A stretch of 64,000 bases of DNA from Hippasteria phrygiana (GCA_037893225.1 JAZGUH010000361.1:372001-436000); one strand, 5' to 3'; shown: positions 11,831 to 23,682, counted from the stretch's first letter. The notes: generated by a model from the sequence alone, not told the origin. Program-made: numbers and translations.

Positions 11831-12363
11831 TGGACCAAAATAAATACTCGGTGAAAAGATTCCAATAGTGTGCTGTGCGCATCTTTTAAACTGTTAGGCT
11901 CATCAAAAGCTATGGTTCCGTGCTTGAAATTATCTTCCACTAGACACATTTCACTTTTTTGGATTTTTTTGTTTGGAGAGGTAGGGGTGCTTTAAAGTTG
12001 GTATATTCATTCTAGGACTGAAAATGTAAATTTATTGGATTTCTCCCTGCTAACGAAAAACTTTTGTTGGAAGGAAAAAACACTGCTCTGCACTTGGCCT
12101 TTCAGTAGTTGCAAAAATATTGACATACACTATATTAATGAATACAGTAGGAATTGGGAGTCCATCACTCCAAATTCCAAAAATGTGTTTATCTCTTACT
12201 TATAAATGCACCTATCAATTGTATGACGCACCCCTGGACCCCGACCCCCCCCCCCCCCAAGGAGGTGTGTCATGTCACTCTTATGTTCAGTCAGATCGTG
12301 ACGAAGGGGGTGCCATCTAGTAAGACTTTGGTTCGTCATTATACAAATAATGAATGTTTATGA

Positions 12364-12850
12364 GTGCGATGGTAAGAATAATTTTATGAGGTGACAGATT
12401 GAAGGCGAAGGCGAAGCCGAGTGGAATGGGACATTCTATCTGTTACCGAATGAAATTATTCTTACCATTGCACGAATGTGAAAAATTCATTATTTTCCCT
12501 TCTCAGTCCCGCATAAAACCGTGAAAAAAAAGTTGTTAAGTTCCGAATCAGTTAGAGCTTCAATTATTATTCCTGCGTGTCTTGCAAATTCCTCTAATCG
12601 TTTGACTGCATATTTGATCTGTGTTAGCAGCGTCAGCATCGCCGAAGAGTTCCAATATTTCGTCGTCTGTTAGCCGCGGTTCGGGAACATCGTCCGCCAT
12701 TTTGTATGAATGACAGCCGTGTTGTAGCGCCACCTAATGACCATGAAATTTGCGAAGTTACATCACACGCCTACCGTGTGATGTAACTTCGCGCGGCGTG
12801 CGATGGAACGAATAATTCAGTGCACGTGATCGACGATCCACCAATCAGAT
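12364..12850 (+). repeat. hairpin element with GAAGCCGAG loop (copy A)
   Basis: A stem formed by 12364-12402 and 12436-12473 (GTGCGATGGTAAGAATAATT against its complement) carries a loop with GGCGAAGCCGAGTGG (12410-12424). A second hairpin at 12752-12792 has perfect 18-bp arms GCGAAGTTACATCACACG. The right part holds CACGTGATCG and CCAATCA. The same layout recurs at 32581-32995 with an unrelated stem. No ORF is present and the mobility class is unknown. Confidence 0.6.
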
Positions 12851-13160
12851 GACGGGGATTTATTCAGGCGTTGTATAAAAACACATAGCGGGATGTTTTG
12901 GGGTGCGTCATGGTGCGTCGTGCACTTTCAAACTGCTTGACACATTATGTCTGTGCATCAAAAAACATGGTTTATAGTGTCAATTGTACGTGAATGGTTC
13001 GCGCGACGCAAGGGGACCCCAAAAGGTGGACATTGACGCACCTCACCGGGGGTACGTCATACAAGTGATAGGTGCATTTTTATCATCAGCCAATTTTTCT
13101 TGTAGAATGTCTCACCAGAAAGCTCATAACTTATTTCAGAAATCAATTCACAAAGACACT

Positions 13161-13262
13161 GACAATTTGGGAGACTGCCAACATAGTGCCAGATAGCTTA
13201 CCAGTTGCTCAGTATTCCGGAGGTCGCAGGTTCAAATCCCACTCCTACCAGTTTTTTGTTTT
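13161..13262 (+). repeat. tRNA-derived SINE, family 1 (plus strand)
   Basis: The unit reads GGGAGACTGCCAACATAGTG, a degraded A box, then GGAGGTCGCAGGTTCAAATC with a perfect B box and the tail CCCACTCCTACCAG. It is in the opposite orientation to the copy at 5425-5525. Confidence 0.75.
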
Positions 13263-13383
13263 TTTCAATTTGAAAACTCATTTTAAAATTACCTAGTGAG
13301 TTTCCCTTGTGGTTTGTTCGACGATACATTTCATTATAGACTTTTTTTTTGGGGGGGGGGTGTGCCACACACCACATTCTTAA

Positions 13384-13818
13384 AGGTAGTGTACATGATT
13401 GGTCATTGTTGCAATTTTCAGAAATGGGCGGATTTGGGGGTTAGTATTTTATAGGAAATATCGTTCCACTGACCTGTTCAAAGTTTTGCAATGTTGGATG
13501 GCGAAAAAAAAACAAAGAGAAAAATGGCACTTGTTTTCAACCGTCGGGCAGATGATAGCGTTTAGTCAAGGCGCGCGTGGCTACCTGGATGAATGCCAGC
13601 ACCCCGAATGCCAGCATGTCCGTGGCGCGCCACTCATCCAGGTAGCCACGCTAGAAATCGTTGGAAAACGATATAAATGTCCACTTTTCTTGACAACGAC
13701 AGCACACCTGGTGCCATCATTTTACAGGATGATTGAGACTACTATTAACTTTGGGTATTTCGTAATAATTCAGTAAAAAAAAAAAAATTGGAGGATTACC
13801 AATCGTGTACACTTCCTC
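13384..13818 (+). mobile_element. MITE, family GTAGTGTACATGATTGGT (copy 1)
   Basis: The terminal inverted repeats are GGTAGTGTACATGATTGGT and ACCAATCGTGTACACTTCC. A central stem-loop pairs GTGGCTACCTGGATGA with TCATCCAGGTAGCCAC. It is about 85-90% alike to 26113-26588. No transposase and no certain target duplication are seen. Confidence 0.75.
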
Positions 13819-15215
13819 TAAGTAAAAACTTGTAATGACTTTTTGAGTATTCCAAAATTGGGATGCCTACGAGGCAGAATGCTGTAGGAATTTAAAAGAG
13901 CTCAGGCTTTGGTTACAAATGACATCCATCTGATGATAATGAATAGGGGCAGGGAGTGAAACAGCTACACACTGGCTTGCTATTTTTACCACTTCTGTGG
14001 GGTGAGAAAGTCAAACGGCAGAGCAGGAACCCTTACCGAACCCTTGGCCTGCCCCATGCTTAGCAAAGCAAACAGGCCACAATAACCTTGCACGGAGCTC
14101 TCTCTCTCTCTCTCTCCATTCAACCATGAGCAACATCTTAAGACTGCTTGGCATGCCAGGAATGCTGGGGGATGGTTCAGGCAGGCACGGTAACTGGAGT
14201 TGGGTACGTACACCATGGAGGAATAAGATATTTTCATGGGGATACAAGCAGTTGGGGGGGGGGGGGGGTGAGGGGGGGGGGGTTGCTGCTGCTGGTAGGA
14301 GGGGAGAGATGATGAAGGGGAGGCAATGAAGATGTCATCATGTGTCCTGAAGTCTTGATACCCATCTTGATTAGTCTTGGAGGACAAGTGGAAACCATGT
14401 TGGAATGGAGCCAAGAATACTTCCTGAATGATTCTGGGTTGTAGTGTGCTGTAGTTTGGTCTGTAACTGGTATTTAAAACTGACAGTTTTCTTATACGGT
14501 AATCATGTAGCTTGTAATGTTTAGAGGGCTTTGTGCATGTACACAATATTTAGTGACATTCGTATCTCAACATAGATATTTCTCCCACAACAACCACAGC
14601 CTTTTTCAGAAAGAAAGAAAGAAAGAAAGAAAGGAAGGAGACGTTTTTTCAACTTTCTACATGTATAATTTGTATTTTTTGTGTCTGGCAGGCAGTATTT
14701 TCCAAAATGGCCAACCTTTTTTTAAGATGGCTACAGCTGACAGTTCATCCACCTAATTAATTCAATACACATTATAGGTTGACTGTCAGGAAATTCCCCC
14801 TTCTCTGTGGGGTTTTCTGCGGAAACGTCTGCTTGTCTCAGATTTTCCATCGAATCATACCTAAAGTGATTGGACAATAATTTCCCAAGCTGTATTCATA
14901 GTGATTTGGTTGAAGGAAACATGATTTAGGATTTATATTGCATTATTCCTGCTTAAAACAATAAAGTATTATCTTGACAATGATATTTTGTGTCCAGAGA
15001 CAATTATTTCCCAGATTAAATATGAGAAAACAATTTTTGAAAATGTTTGTCCAAGCTACTCCGCCCCCTTGAGTGGGACCCTTATTAACATAAGTGTGTG
15101 ACGTAGATCGAGGCACATAACCAATTCATGATCATCACGGGTATGCATTGTGTGTACATTGTATGCCGAAAATTCTTCGTCCAAAATCTAAGCAAAATAT
15201 AGTGGTTTTTCGGCC
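13819..15215. other. non-coding stretch with microsatellites
   Basis: It contains (CT)8 at about 14099-14116, two G runs at 14247-14282, and a (GAAA)n tract at about 14609-14635. The longer open frame on the minus strand (13986-14546) is low complexity across the G runs and shows no domain. Confidence 0.5.
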
Positions 15216-15559
15216 ATGCCGACAAGGTGTGTGGCTGCTGGGTGCAGCAAAACAACGAGGGGTGGAGTAAGCCTTCATTTATTTCCAACTGAAGCGAAAT
15301 GTCGGAGAATTTGGACGGCGAAAGTGAAGGAGACAAGAGCAAAGAGGTCCGGCCCAGCAGCTTTTCAGCATTATGTAGAGACCACTTTGAGCCGTCGTGT
15401 TTCGATACTGGTATTTTCAAATCCTTTGGGATGACCATTAAAAATATGCTCAAGTCCACTGCCATCCCAACAAAGTTCCCAGATGTGAGTAAGATAAAGG
15501 CGAAAGCAGTTAAACGGCCCATTCCCCAAGGAGCCTTCCCTAAAAGGGAGAAAATCAGG
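15216..15559 (+). pseudogene. THAP zinc-finger exon with an internal frameshift
   Basis: THAP domains are C2CH zinc fingers that bind DNA, found in chromatin proteins and in P-element-type transposases. From the ATG at 15216 the frame gives MPTRCVAAGCSKTTRGG with C5 and C10 of the finger, then LHLFPTEAKCRRIWTAKVKE. The second half, with SALCRDHFEPSCF (C and H at 15374-15376 and 15383-15385) and AIPTKFP (the AVPTIF-like box), is in another frame. A one-base shift must lie between about 15345 and 15365. The exon ends at a good donor, AGG|GTAAGT. It could be exon 1 of a THAP gene with a sequence error, a decayed gene, or a transposase remnant. It lies in intron 2 of the EGF gene, on the opposite strand. 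Confidence 0.75.
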
Positions 15560-15933
15560 GTAAGTTCGATGTTAGTTGTTGTTGCAACTTAGGAAATTGC
15601 ACGTGTAGACCTAGTGTGTGTATACGGGCCGGGTCCAGACTATCGAGTCGATCCATGAATTTCGGTGCCTGGGTCTACGTCACGAACAGCGCCCTCAATT
15701 TGAGTCTCAACAAATTTCAAAAAGGGGGGGTCAATTTTTGAGCGGCAAATAATCACACTAAAACTTCGCTTAAACCAGTTTGGCTTTTAATTCACATTTA
15801 ATACATATAAATGAATTTATTTATGCAATAAAATGTGATCCGGTCAATTTGAGAAGCATGGTTCCTTTAATCGATTTATTATAGTTTCTCTGCAAAACAA
15901 TTCACAATAAAAGCTTCCCATACTTTTTTTTAA

Positions 15934-16295
15934 CCCTGCTAAATTCAATAAAATCCAATAATGGTAAAAAACTTGTAATTTGTTGGATTTAGCAATCAAT
16001 ACAAACTCCATGGTGTGATGGATATTGTTGTAGTCAGCAGGGAAGCAGTTTTATGTACCTGTTGGATTTTGTCGTACTTAGGAAGGTGGAAGCTGACTAA
16101 AATTTCAGTTGTATTTTGTTGGATTCAGCAGAGCACAAGTAGCTGCAATGTATTAGGCTGGTGCATATTTGGTACACTTTAGAATCAAACCAAATTTGCT
16201 GTTAGATTTTGATGTATTTAGCAGGCTTCTCAATTCTGTGCTGTTGGAAATCACTGGATTTATTTAGCAGGGTCATTTGAAAAACAATGAAGGGG
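15934..16295 (+). mobile_element. CCCTGCTAAA-family element, right end broken by a hAT insertion
   Basis: A TTAA at 15930-15933 precedes CCCTGCTAAATTCAA. Inner repeats of TTGTTGGATTTAGCA and TTTAGCAGGG follow. The equivalent element at 43077-43451 has a clean TTAA at both ends. Here the hAT element at 16304 entered a few bases before the expected end. Confidence 0.6.
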
Positions 16296-16303
16296 ATATA
16301 TGT

Positions 16304-18686
16304 TAGGCTTGGGTGGTATCGAATTCCAGGAGTCTGCAGTTTACATTTAAAAAATACTGCGGTATTCACTAAAACCGGGTATTATTTAAATTGGGGTATT
16401 CCTTACATGTACGTCATCGAAAAAAAACGCCACAGATCTACAATTATGCCAGCGTGAAGGCTGCTACATCACAACTTGCAAAAACTCCTATGCTTTAGTG
16501 ACAATATTAATCTATTTGTTTGCAAAAATATATCAACGTGATTGATTACAAAAAAAGCTGACTTTTTTTGTGGTACATGTACTTATTGTTATTTGTAATG
16601 TCATTTGTTAAAAAAATACCGATCGTCAACGACCCTGGCAATCGTGCATATCATGCCTCGCGCACCAGCACTGCACATCACATTCGTGATGTGATCTGGG
16701 AAAACCCTTCACATGTTGCCAAACCTGCATTTAAAATAATGGCACAATAGTCCCCTAGATTTTTGTTTGATAATTTGAGTTTCTGCTACCCATAAAATTA
16801 TTAATATCTAAATTATCATTCCTGAAAATATTAACTAAAAATTCCATCATTTTAAATGTAACAATTTGCAATCTTTCAGTCACTTTTTGTGCAAACTCAA
16901 TGAGTTACACAGAAGTTTAAAGCTTGATATCTCAAAATGAAGTCAGCTGGTTTTCTTAAATTCCTGACAGCTTAATTCAAGTTACAGACATCCTAGAATC
17001 ATGAATAAAACAGTTTTGAAAAGAACACAGTGCCTTCATTAATGCTATGCATATAACACATGAATGATCAATTTCACCATGTGAAGGGTTTTCCCAGATC
17101 ACATCACTAATATGCACAGCTACATGTAGCTGGAACATGTGCTTTGCAGTTGGTACCATGCAGCGACAGTAATTCACGTCATGCGGCAGCCCCCGGTCAC
17201 CAGCGCCCGACGCTGGTATACATGTAAGCACACCCACTGTATAACCGTTGCGCGCTGTATGAACAACTGTCGCCAGCAGCCGCCACATTACCTCTCTCAT
17301 GGGACATATCCACGCGTAGACTACTGCGGTCGCGCCTGCTTACATCATGCTTGTACCAGTTTTACGTACGTTCGCGCATCGCGTGGAGTGGAAAGATGGT
17401 GGACGGTGTCGTCAACTTGAGTAGCCAATGCAAGTTCAGATTTTTTATACTTCAGTGGGCAATCCCTCAGGGAGTGAATTATTTCAGAATTATTTTTATT
17501 CTCGTGCCAGCACTAAAAGTTCACAACACAGTTTGCAAGGCTTGGCTGGTCGAGACAATCACGAAGTGTCAACTTACTGACGCTAGCAAGAATCGAGGTG
17601 GCCCCAAACCATGAATGAGATGCGTTCCGAACGTCTTTTTAGATGGCCAATTAGACGGTTTTATAATGACGTACGGCTCGCTGCATATGCATCACATGGC
17701 TGGCCGCGCCCACATCACACAAGCCCCAAAACATGAATAAGATGTGTTCCGAACGTCTTTTTTATATGGCCAATTAGACGGTTTTGAAAATAAAATATCG
17801 TGCAGCTCGCTGCATATGCATCGCATGCGCCGGCCCACATCACGCAACAAACCATGGGGGGGAAAAAGCACGAGTAGTTTGTTGAGTACATGTACATGTA
17901 CATAGATCGTAAAACAAGAGAGAGTTGAGATCATGTATTATGCGCGCGCACAAGGGAATTTCCCACGGTGAGAAATTACGGCCTTTGTCTTACGCGGGGG
18001 AATGTTTTTGTTAAATTTCCCTGGACGGCATTTGGAAGATTTAGCACAGTCCCTTCGTATTTGCACCTTTCGAATTGATACGAGAGACACCTACACACAT
18101 AATACATTTTGTACATGACTGAACAAGCCCAGGGTGTGTTTCGGCAGTCATTTAAAAGACCCGATTTGGTTTTTTTCCCATCACTAATTTGTTTGGCAAT
18201 TATAATCGGGCAAGAATTAGGCATTATGAATCAAATCCCCAAAACAATTAACCAAAGAGACAATTGGTTATTCAGCCAAAACACGCCCCTGTGTAAAACA
18301 TTGTTGGAACTTTCCGTCCCAGACACTGCCCACCAAAAAAGTTAACCGCAAATGCGGCGGTGTAAGCAAAACTTCAAAGGCCTTTCTGGTAGAATGGCAG
18401 CCACTGGAGTATCGGGTTACCAAGTCGAGCTCCACAATTAGATCTTTCCACTGCAAGGCAGAACACTGGATGATTGGAGAATGGATTCAACTGTGAATGC
18501 GGTTGTTTTTCTTTATCTTTGAAAGGGTTTTTGCAAACATTCTGAACATTAGGGGGAATACCGCGGTATTGAATTTTCCAAACCGAGTTCGCCGGTATTT
18601 CAGTATTTATGGATCATCAGTCGGTATTGTCCGGTATTAAAAAAACACGTCACTATACGGTAATACCGAAATACCGCCCAAGCCTA
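16304..18686. mobile_element. 2.4-kb hAT-like element, family TAGGCTTGGG
   Basis: The ends are TAGGCTTGGGTGGTAT and ATACCGCCCAAGCCTA with a perfect 8-bp duplication ATATATGT (16296-16303 and 18687-18694). Sub-terminal regions carry repeated CGGTATT motifs on both sides. Inside are an inverted pair GTGATCTGGGAAAACCCTTC (16690-16712) and its complement near 17084-17105, and a 122-bp tandem repeat at 17601-17850. No open frame resembles a hAT transposase, so it is non-autonomous despite its length. Confidence 0.8.
17601..17850. repeat. 122-bp tandem repeat, two copies
   Basis: The unit GCCCCAAAxCATGAATxAGA begins at 17601 and again at 17723, followed in both by GTTCCGAACGTCTTTTT, GGCCAATTAGACGGTTTT and GCTCGCTGCATATGCATC. 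It lies inside the hAT-like element at 16304-18686. Confidence 0.85.
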
Positions 18687-18694
18687 ATATATGT

Positions 18695-19209
18695 CATTTT
18701 AGTGAGTTCTGAAGTGAGCCATTTTCAGTGGGAATTGGAACTTTTTGTCAAAACCCCAAACTGATACATTGTACCATTGTCATATTCTGTTCCCAACATT
18801 CAAACAGTACATGAAGAAGCTGAAACATTCAGTCCACAGCAAGTTACATTATCTAAAAGTCAACACCTGCAATCAGGTTTATCTCCCATCATTGTTTGGG
18901 CTAGTCCTCAGTGGAATCTGACAAGTCACTTCAGTTGACACTGCGATTAGGCGGAGGGTGCTGTGCCCTGATAAGCGGTAAGGGCAACCTGTGTCTGAAC
19001 TGGAAATATTTCAGCGACGTTTACAGAGGAATCTGTGTAAACAGTCAAAGTTTACAACTCATTATTGCAATCAATCACTCACCAGCTGAACATTTTACAG
19101 GCCAAACATTTTACGTATGATTTACTTTTCAGTTGAGTTTGGCCATCTTTGTACTTTGTAGAATATGGATATGTTTGTGTGTGAAGGTTCTTCCTTGCAA
19201 GGCTAAAGC
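18695..19209. other. non-coding stretch, nothing recognised
   Basis: This is unique-looking sequence between two transposons. There is no domain-bearing frame and no clear repeat. Confidence 0.5.
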
Positions 19210-20332
19210 CTGTTTCACACTATGCTCTTTTATACCCGGGTAATTGCCGGGTTCACAAAAAATTTCACCCGGCAATTACCCGGGTAATGTGGAGCATTCC
19301 CACTACAATTCTCCAGGTTAGAAATTCTCCAGGTTACATGTAACTGCCCAAAAACCCCACTTAACCCGGGTAATTTCTAACCGTGCTCGCGAGGTGGGTT
19401 AACCCACCAATCTTGGGGTTAACGACGACCTTGAGATGATTCTCCGGGTTACTATCAGTAGTGTGAATGCTCGCCGGGTTTTCTTCTATCCGGGTAGGTG
19501 GGTGGGTGCGCTTCGTCATGTTTTATCGGCCAGCTTTGCGAAGGTGACGTAATTTATTAGTACGGCCGCCATGGCTGGTACTTCGCCTTAATAAGTTTAT
19601 TTTTACATATACTTAATGAAAGGCACCAGTCTTCCGTGGATGATGCCTCGTCTTAATAAGTACATTTTACATACACTTAATGCAAGGCACAAGTCTAGAC
19701 CGCACAGTTGAAGGATGACTAGAATTAAAATCAAGTCGGTAATTGGTCGGCATTAGTCTGACTGCACCACCGCGTATTATAATACTTACACCGCACTTTC
19801 CAGGGGTTACGTGTAGCGAGCGGTATAATAACAAGTGGGAATGTTCGTGCAACCTTGGCCCCAAGATGCGTGTGCGTCGACTGTCCAATTACTGACCATG
19901 GAGGAAAGAAGGCATATTATTGCGTACCGCGCTGGTAAATGCGGCACCTGCAGACAAAACACGACTGTCTAAACGACTTGTCTTCAAGTCTAAAGGATGA
20001 CGCGTGCACCCTACCAATGTTGATCTGATTTTTAAAAATTTGCATTGCATGCTCTCGCGCCGCTCTCACTCCGCTCTCACTCCGCTCTTTTACGCCGACG
20101 AAACAATGGCTAGGGCAGAGGTCAAGCAATGCGCATTCTCCGGGTTACCATTCGCATAGTGTGAATGCGGCTACAAGTTACCTGGGTGCACGCTGAAACG
20201 GGTAAGCAGAATTGCAGGGTTAATTTTGTAGTGTGAAACCGATTCTCCGGGTTAGTTTCTACCTGGGCAATGACAACTACCCGGGTAATAAATTACCCGG
20301 GTACACTGTAAGTTCAGAGTAGTGTGAAACCC
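19210..20332. mobile_element. 1.1-kb element, family GTTTCACACTA
   Basis: The termini GTTTCACACTA (19212) and TAGTGTGAAAC (20330) are inverted repeats. Both ends are full of ACCCGGGTAA/TTACCCGGGT motifs, more than ten in all, with GATTCTCCGGGTTA near both sides. The interior has no recognisable ORF. The target duplication is unclear. Confidence 0.65.
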
Positions 20333-20395
20333 ATATAAAAGGCTCCAGTTGGAGATGATGAGGGGGCCATAAAAGAAGGCAGACAATTCAATAAA

Positions 20396-20540
20396 CAAAC
20401 AAACTCAGGATATCAGGCAGCAGTCAGGTTGTCTGAGAGGTTCTATCTTTGCCTTCCATCCCTGGTAACACGGTTCGATTCCCACCTAATGCACTTCATG
20501 TATGTGGATTGGGTTTCAGGGTCTAGTACTATTGTATGGG
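20396..20540 (+). repeat. tRNA-derived SINE, family 2 (degraded)
   Basis: A B-box-like GGTTCGATTCC (20472-20482) is followed by GTGGATTGGGTTTCAG, matching the copy at 5874-6100. Confidence 0.55.
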
Positions 20541-20551
20541 TCATCGCACAA

Positions 20552-21309
20552 TAGGGCTGTCCCGAATACACCGAATATTCGATCGTCAACCGAATATTCT
20601 AATCCTTTTTTACCGGTTCGAATATTCGAAAAAATATATATGCATGTTCAGATACGACTCTGATGCTATTTTAACCCTAACCCCTTGGGTATCTTGACTA
20701 GAAAGTATCCTGAATCCGCCAAAATCCACCTATTTTGTCATGCACAAAAAGTTGGTTTTGGTGACTGCTCAATATGGAGGTATCTAGAATCCATCAAAAT
20801 CCTGCAGTACCGCTAGGCTTACAATCCTCAATCCATCAAAATCCACCAGTTTTCAATATGGAGGTATCCTGAATCCGCCGAAATCCTCCAAAACAGGGTT
20901 ATGGATTTTGATGGATTCAGGTAGGTTAGGGTAAATAGAAAAGTTACGGCGCTCAGCACTGTCAAATGCCACTTTTTTTTGTGGAGGGAGGTTTATTGTT
21001 CCCGTCCGTAAAACCCTTAACACTTATAAAATAATTACTGCAAAAAGGGAGGCTTCAGTTTGGTTTCTTGTTATCAGAACGTTCCCCGTAATGATCTGGA
21101 GACAACAGGCACAGGCAAAAGTGGATCGGGCGGTCCATAACATCAATCGCCGCACGTAAAACACCACCGTGCTTTGCGTGCAACTTTTTACTAGCGCGGC
21201 ATGCAGTTGCAGTTGACGCATGAAAAACTTGATCGGCGAGTATCGACTATTCGGTCAAACACAGTTTCGAATAATCGAATACTAAATTAATCGAAAATTA
21301 ACACCCTTA
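20552..21309 (-). mobile_element. hAT-like MITE, family TAGGGCTGT (copy 2), with nested insertion
   Basis: This copy is inverted relative to 409-842. The ends are TAGGGCTGTCCCGAATA and a mutated AACACCCTTA. The 8-bp duplication is imperfect (TCGCACAA and TTGCACAA), which suggests age. It is interrupted by a TTAA-type element at 20675-20931 exactly where copy 1 has an intact TTAA. Confidence 0.8.
20675..20931 (-). mobile_element. TTAA-type MITE, family CCCTAACC/ATCCRCCAAAATCC (copy 1)
   Basis: It is flanked by TTAA (20671-20674) and its decayed partner TAAA (20932-20935). The ends are CCCTAACCCCTTGGG and AGGTTAGGG. The interior repeats GAATCCRYCAAAATCC. The inverted relative is at 49784-50044. 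Confidence 0.8.
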
Positions 21310-21575
21310 TTGCACAACTAAAACTAGAATTTCATTCGCTGTTCACTCTCAATTTCAAATCGGGGAGATCTGTCCTAATGCAGGTTTGATTTTCGATTTG
21401 GTTTGATGTATTTTGGCAAACAGAACTAAAGCCAAACGTAAAAGTCACACGGAAAAAAACAAGACGAAAGTTTGCTGTGCATATGACTGAACACACAAAT
21501 AAAACATCACCAGACAAACCACAAGGCAAAGTGACTACAGTGTACATCTGAATGGATTTTCAAATTAAACAAAGA

Positions 21576-21676
21576 AAACTGGCAGGAGCGGGATTTGAAC
21601 CTGCGACCTCCAGAATACCGTACCGGTGCTCTACCAACTGAGCTATCTTGCCCTATGTTGGCAGTCTCCCAAATTG
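21576..21676 (-). repeat. tRNA-derived SINE, family 1
   Basis: On the minus strand the A box is TAGCTCAGTTGG and the B box GGTTCAAATCC, both perfect, with the family head GGGAGACTGCCAACATAGGG and tail CCGCTCCTGCCAGTTTTC. Confidence 0.8.
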
Positions 21677-21955
21677 TCCGTGTAATGCTGCATGGTCAGG
21701 GATCACATCCCAAGTTTACGATATCGATCTTGTACCTACATGTATAGGCCTATATTTTCACTTTGAAAATTCATATAAATAGAATCACAACAGAAAATTC
21801 TCGAGAGTTTTCCCAAGATAGCCAGCTCCTTTTTATCAAGATGGATGTGATGACTTCCTTTTACATATTTTATGTACTTTGGTAACGGTCACTTAAAAAG
21901 AAGTGGGCGGAGATGCTGGACATGTTTTTGATTGCCCACTTGGCCTCACATACAG

Positions 21956-23105
21956 TACTTCCAAAAATGTAAGGCTCTCTCCGTTAGCCTTACAACGCTA
22001 ATCTTTTTTGGACCCCTTAACTCAATGGGATTTGCAATACGCTTTGGTTACATCAGTTACAATGTTCTAGAATTCCACTTTCCCAAACGTTAATCTCCCC
22101 AGAAAGTTATCCAATCCCTCCTACAGATCTTTGAGACTTTTGCGGCACATTTGCGGAACATTGAAACGGTCAATTTATTGAGAAATCAGAGTTTTTACTC
22201 ACCAACCGACGTATTCAGCTGAGATGAACATGTACCACACAGCTGACTACTATAGTCCACCAGACTGCGCATGCGCGTGGAGTTGTGGAAGAGATGTGGG
22301 GGTCATCTTTTCTACATCGCGCAACGGTGATGTGTGGAATGTGGATAATTAATGGCGCGCTATTATACCTAGTGTGGTTCCTTGGCCTGACAATGTTTGT
22401 TATGCCCAGACGTCTAAATTGTAGGGCAGGTAGCCACGTAGCTATTTTTAGATGATGCAACAAATCAAATTATATTAACGACTTTTCCCAAATAGGCACA
22501 ACCCCTAGCTGCAGTGGCTTTAAATATGTAGTGATATTTGGCATTTTGTCTGATGTTGTTTTTGGCCAATGCGAGCTTCTATTTTATGCAAATCAGAAAA
22601 AAACAGAATCTGGATCGATGGTCATTATTTTGTTCACGTTGTTCATTTGAAAACCGAAGGAATGTTCAAACACACACAACACTGTGTAAAGCGCGTCATG
22701 CACACATCACCGTTGCGCGATGTAGAAAAGATGACACCCCCCCTTCAAAAAATGGTCGAGCCCCACATCTCTTCCACAACTCCACGCGCATGCGCAGTCT
22801 GGTGGACTATAGTCGTCAGCTGTGCGACGCCATGTTCATCTCAGCTGAATACGTCGGTTGGCGAGTAAAAACTCTGATTTCTCAATAAATTGACCGTTTC
22901 AATGTTCCGCAAATGTGCCGCAAAAGTCTCAAAGATCTGTAGGAGGGATTGGATAACTTTCTGGGGAGATTAACGTTTGGGAAAGTGGAATTCTAGAACA
23001 TTGTAACTGATCTAACCAAAGCGTATTGCAAATCCCATTGAGTTAAGGGGTCCAAAAAGGATTAGCGTTGTAAGGCTAACGGAGAGCCTTACATTTTTGG
23101 AAGTA
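21956..23105. mobile_element. MULE-like foldback element with ~380-bp terminal repeats
   Basis: Ends are TACTTCCAAAAATGTAAGG and its complement, flanked by a 9-bp duplication CACATACAG (21947-21955 and 23106-23114). The inverted arms, 21956-22337 and 22701-23105, are nearly identical apart from a short insertion near 22738-22763. Long terminal repeats with a 9-bp target duplication are the mark of Mutator-like elements. The 360-bp centre has no transposase. The close match of the arms suggests recent movement or arm conversion. Confidence 0.8.
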
Positions 23106-23682
23106 CACATACAGTAAATGTACATGGGCTTACAAGAAAAAAGTGAAAAGTAAATTGCCATTCCAAAGCCAAGTACGAATGAACTTGTACTACAAAACAA
23201 TATTCTGGATAGCATTAGTATCCAGACAAACCGGCCATAAAATCAACTCACATACTGTACCTGTCACATTCCCTCCTTTCCCCCTTGAGTATGCTAAAAT
23301 ATGCCATAGCACCTGCCTGTTCCCATTCTTCATTAACAAGCTTTAAAGGGACCCCAAAGCAGCCCAATTATTCAATTGTCCAGTCAATTATTTATACAGT
23401 TGCCACTGTGCACCTGCTGTGTACGTCAACTCTGATATATCCCAACAATACCTGGATACCATGTACATTGTGTGTTCTACATTGCATAGAATTCCATACA
23501 GTATTTGTATGTGTTAAGGCCAATTGATACTTCACTCAAATTTGTGAAGCAAATTTATGACGTCAATGCCAAATATTCATGCTGCCAATTTGAAAAAGTT
23601 GAACACATTTCAACTTAATTACATGTACATGTGTACATGTACATATGCATGTACAATAGCTGGCCTAACACTTCGAACTTAA

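Noticed and set aside
13986..14546. 186-codon minus-strand frame with a proline block
   Set aside because: The proline block is the translation of G runs and the remainder has no domain or splice context.
20675..20931. Interstitial telomere repeat (CCCTAACC / GGTTAGGG)
   Set aside because: Only one or two units are present at each end, and they sit exactly at TTAA insertion borders. They are element termini.
22215..22888. Two frames sharing HISSTTPRACAVWW as a conserved gene pair
   Set aside because: They are the two arms of the MULE-like foldback element, so the likeness is that of inverted DNA repeats.
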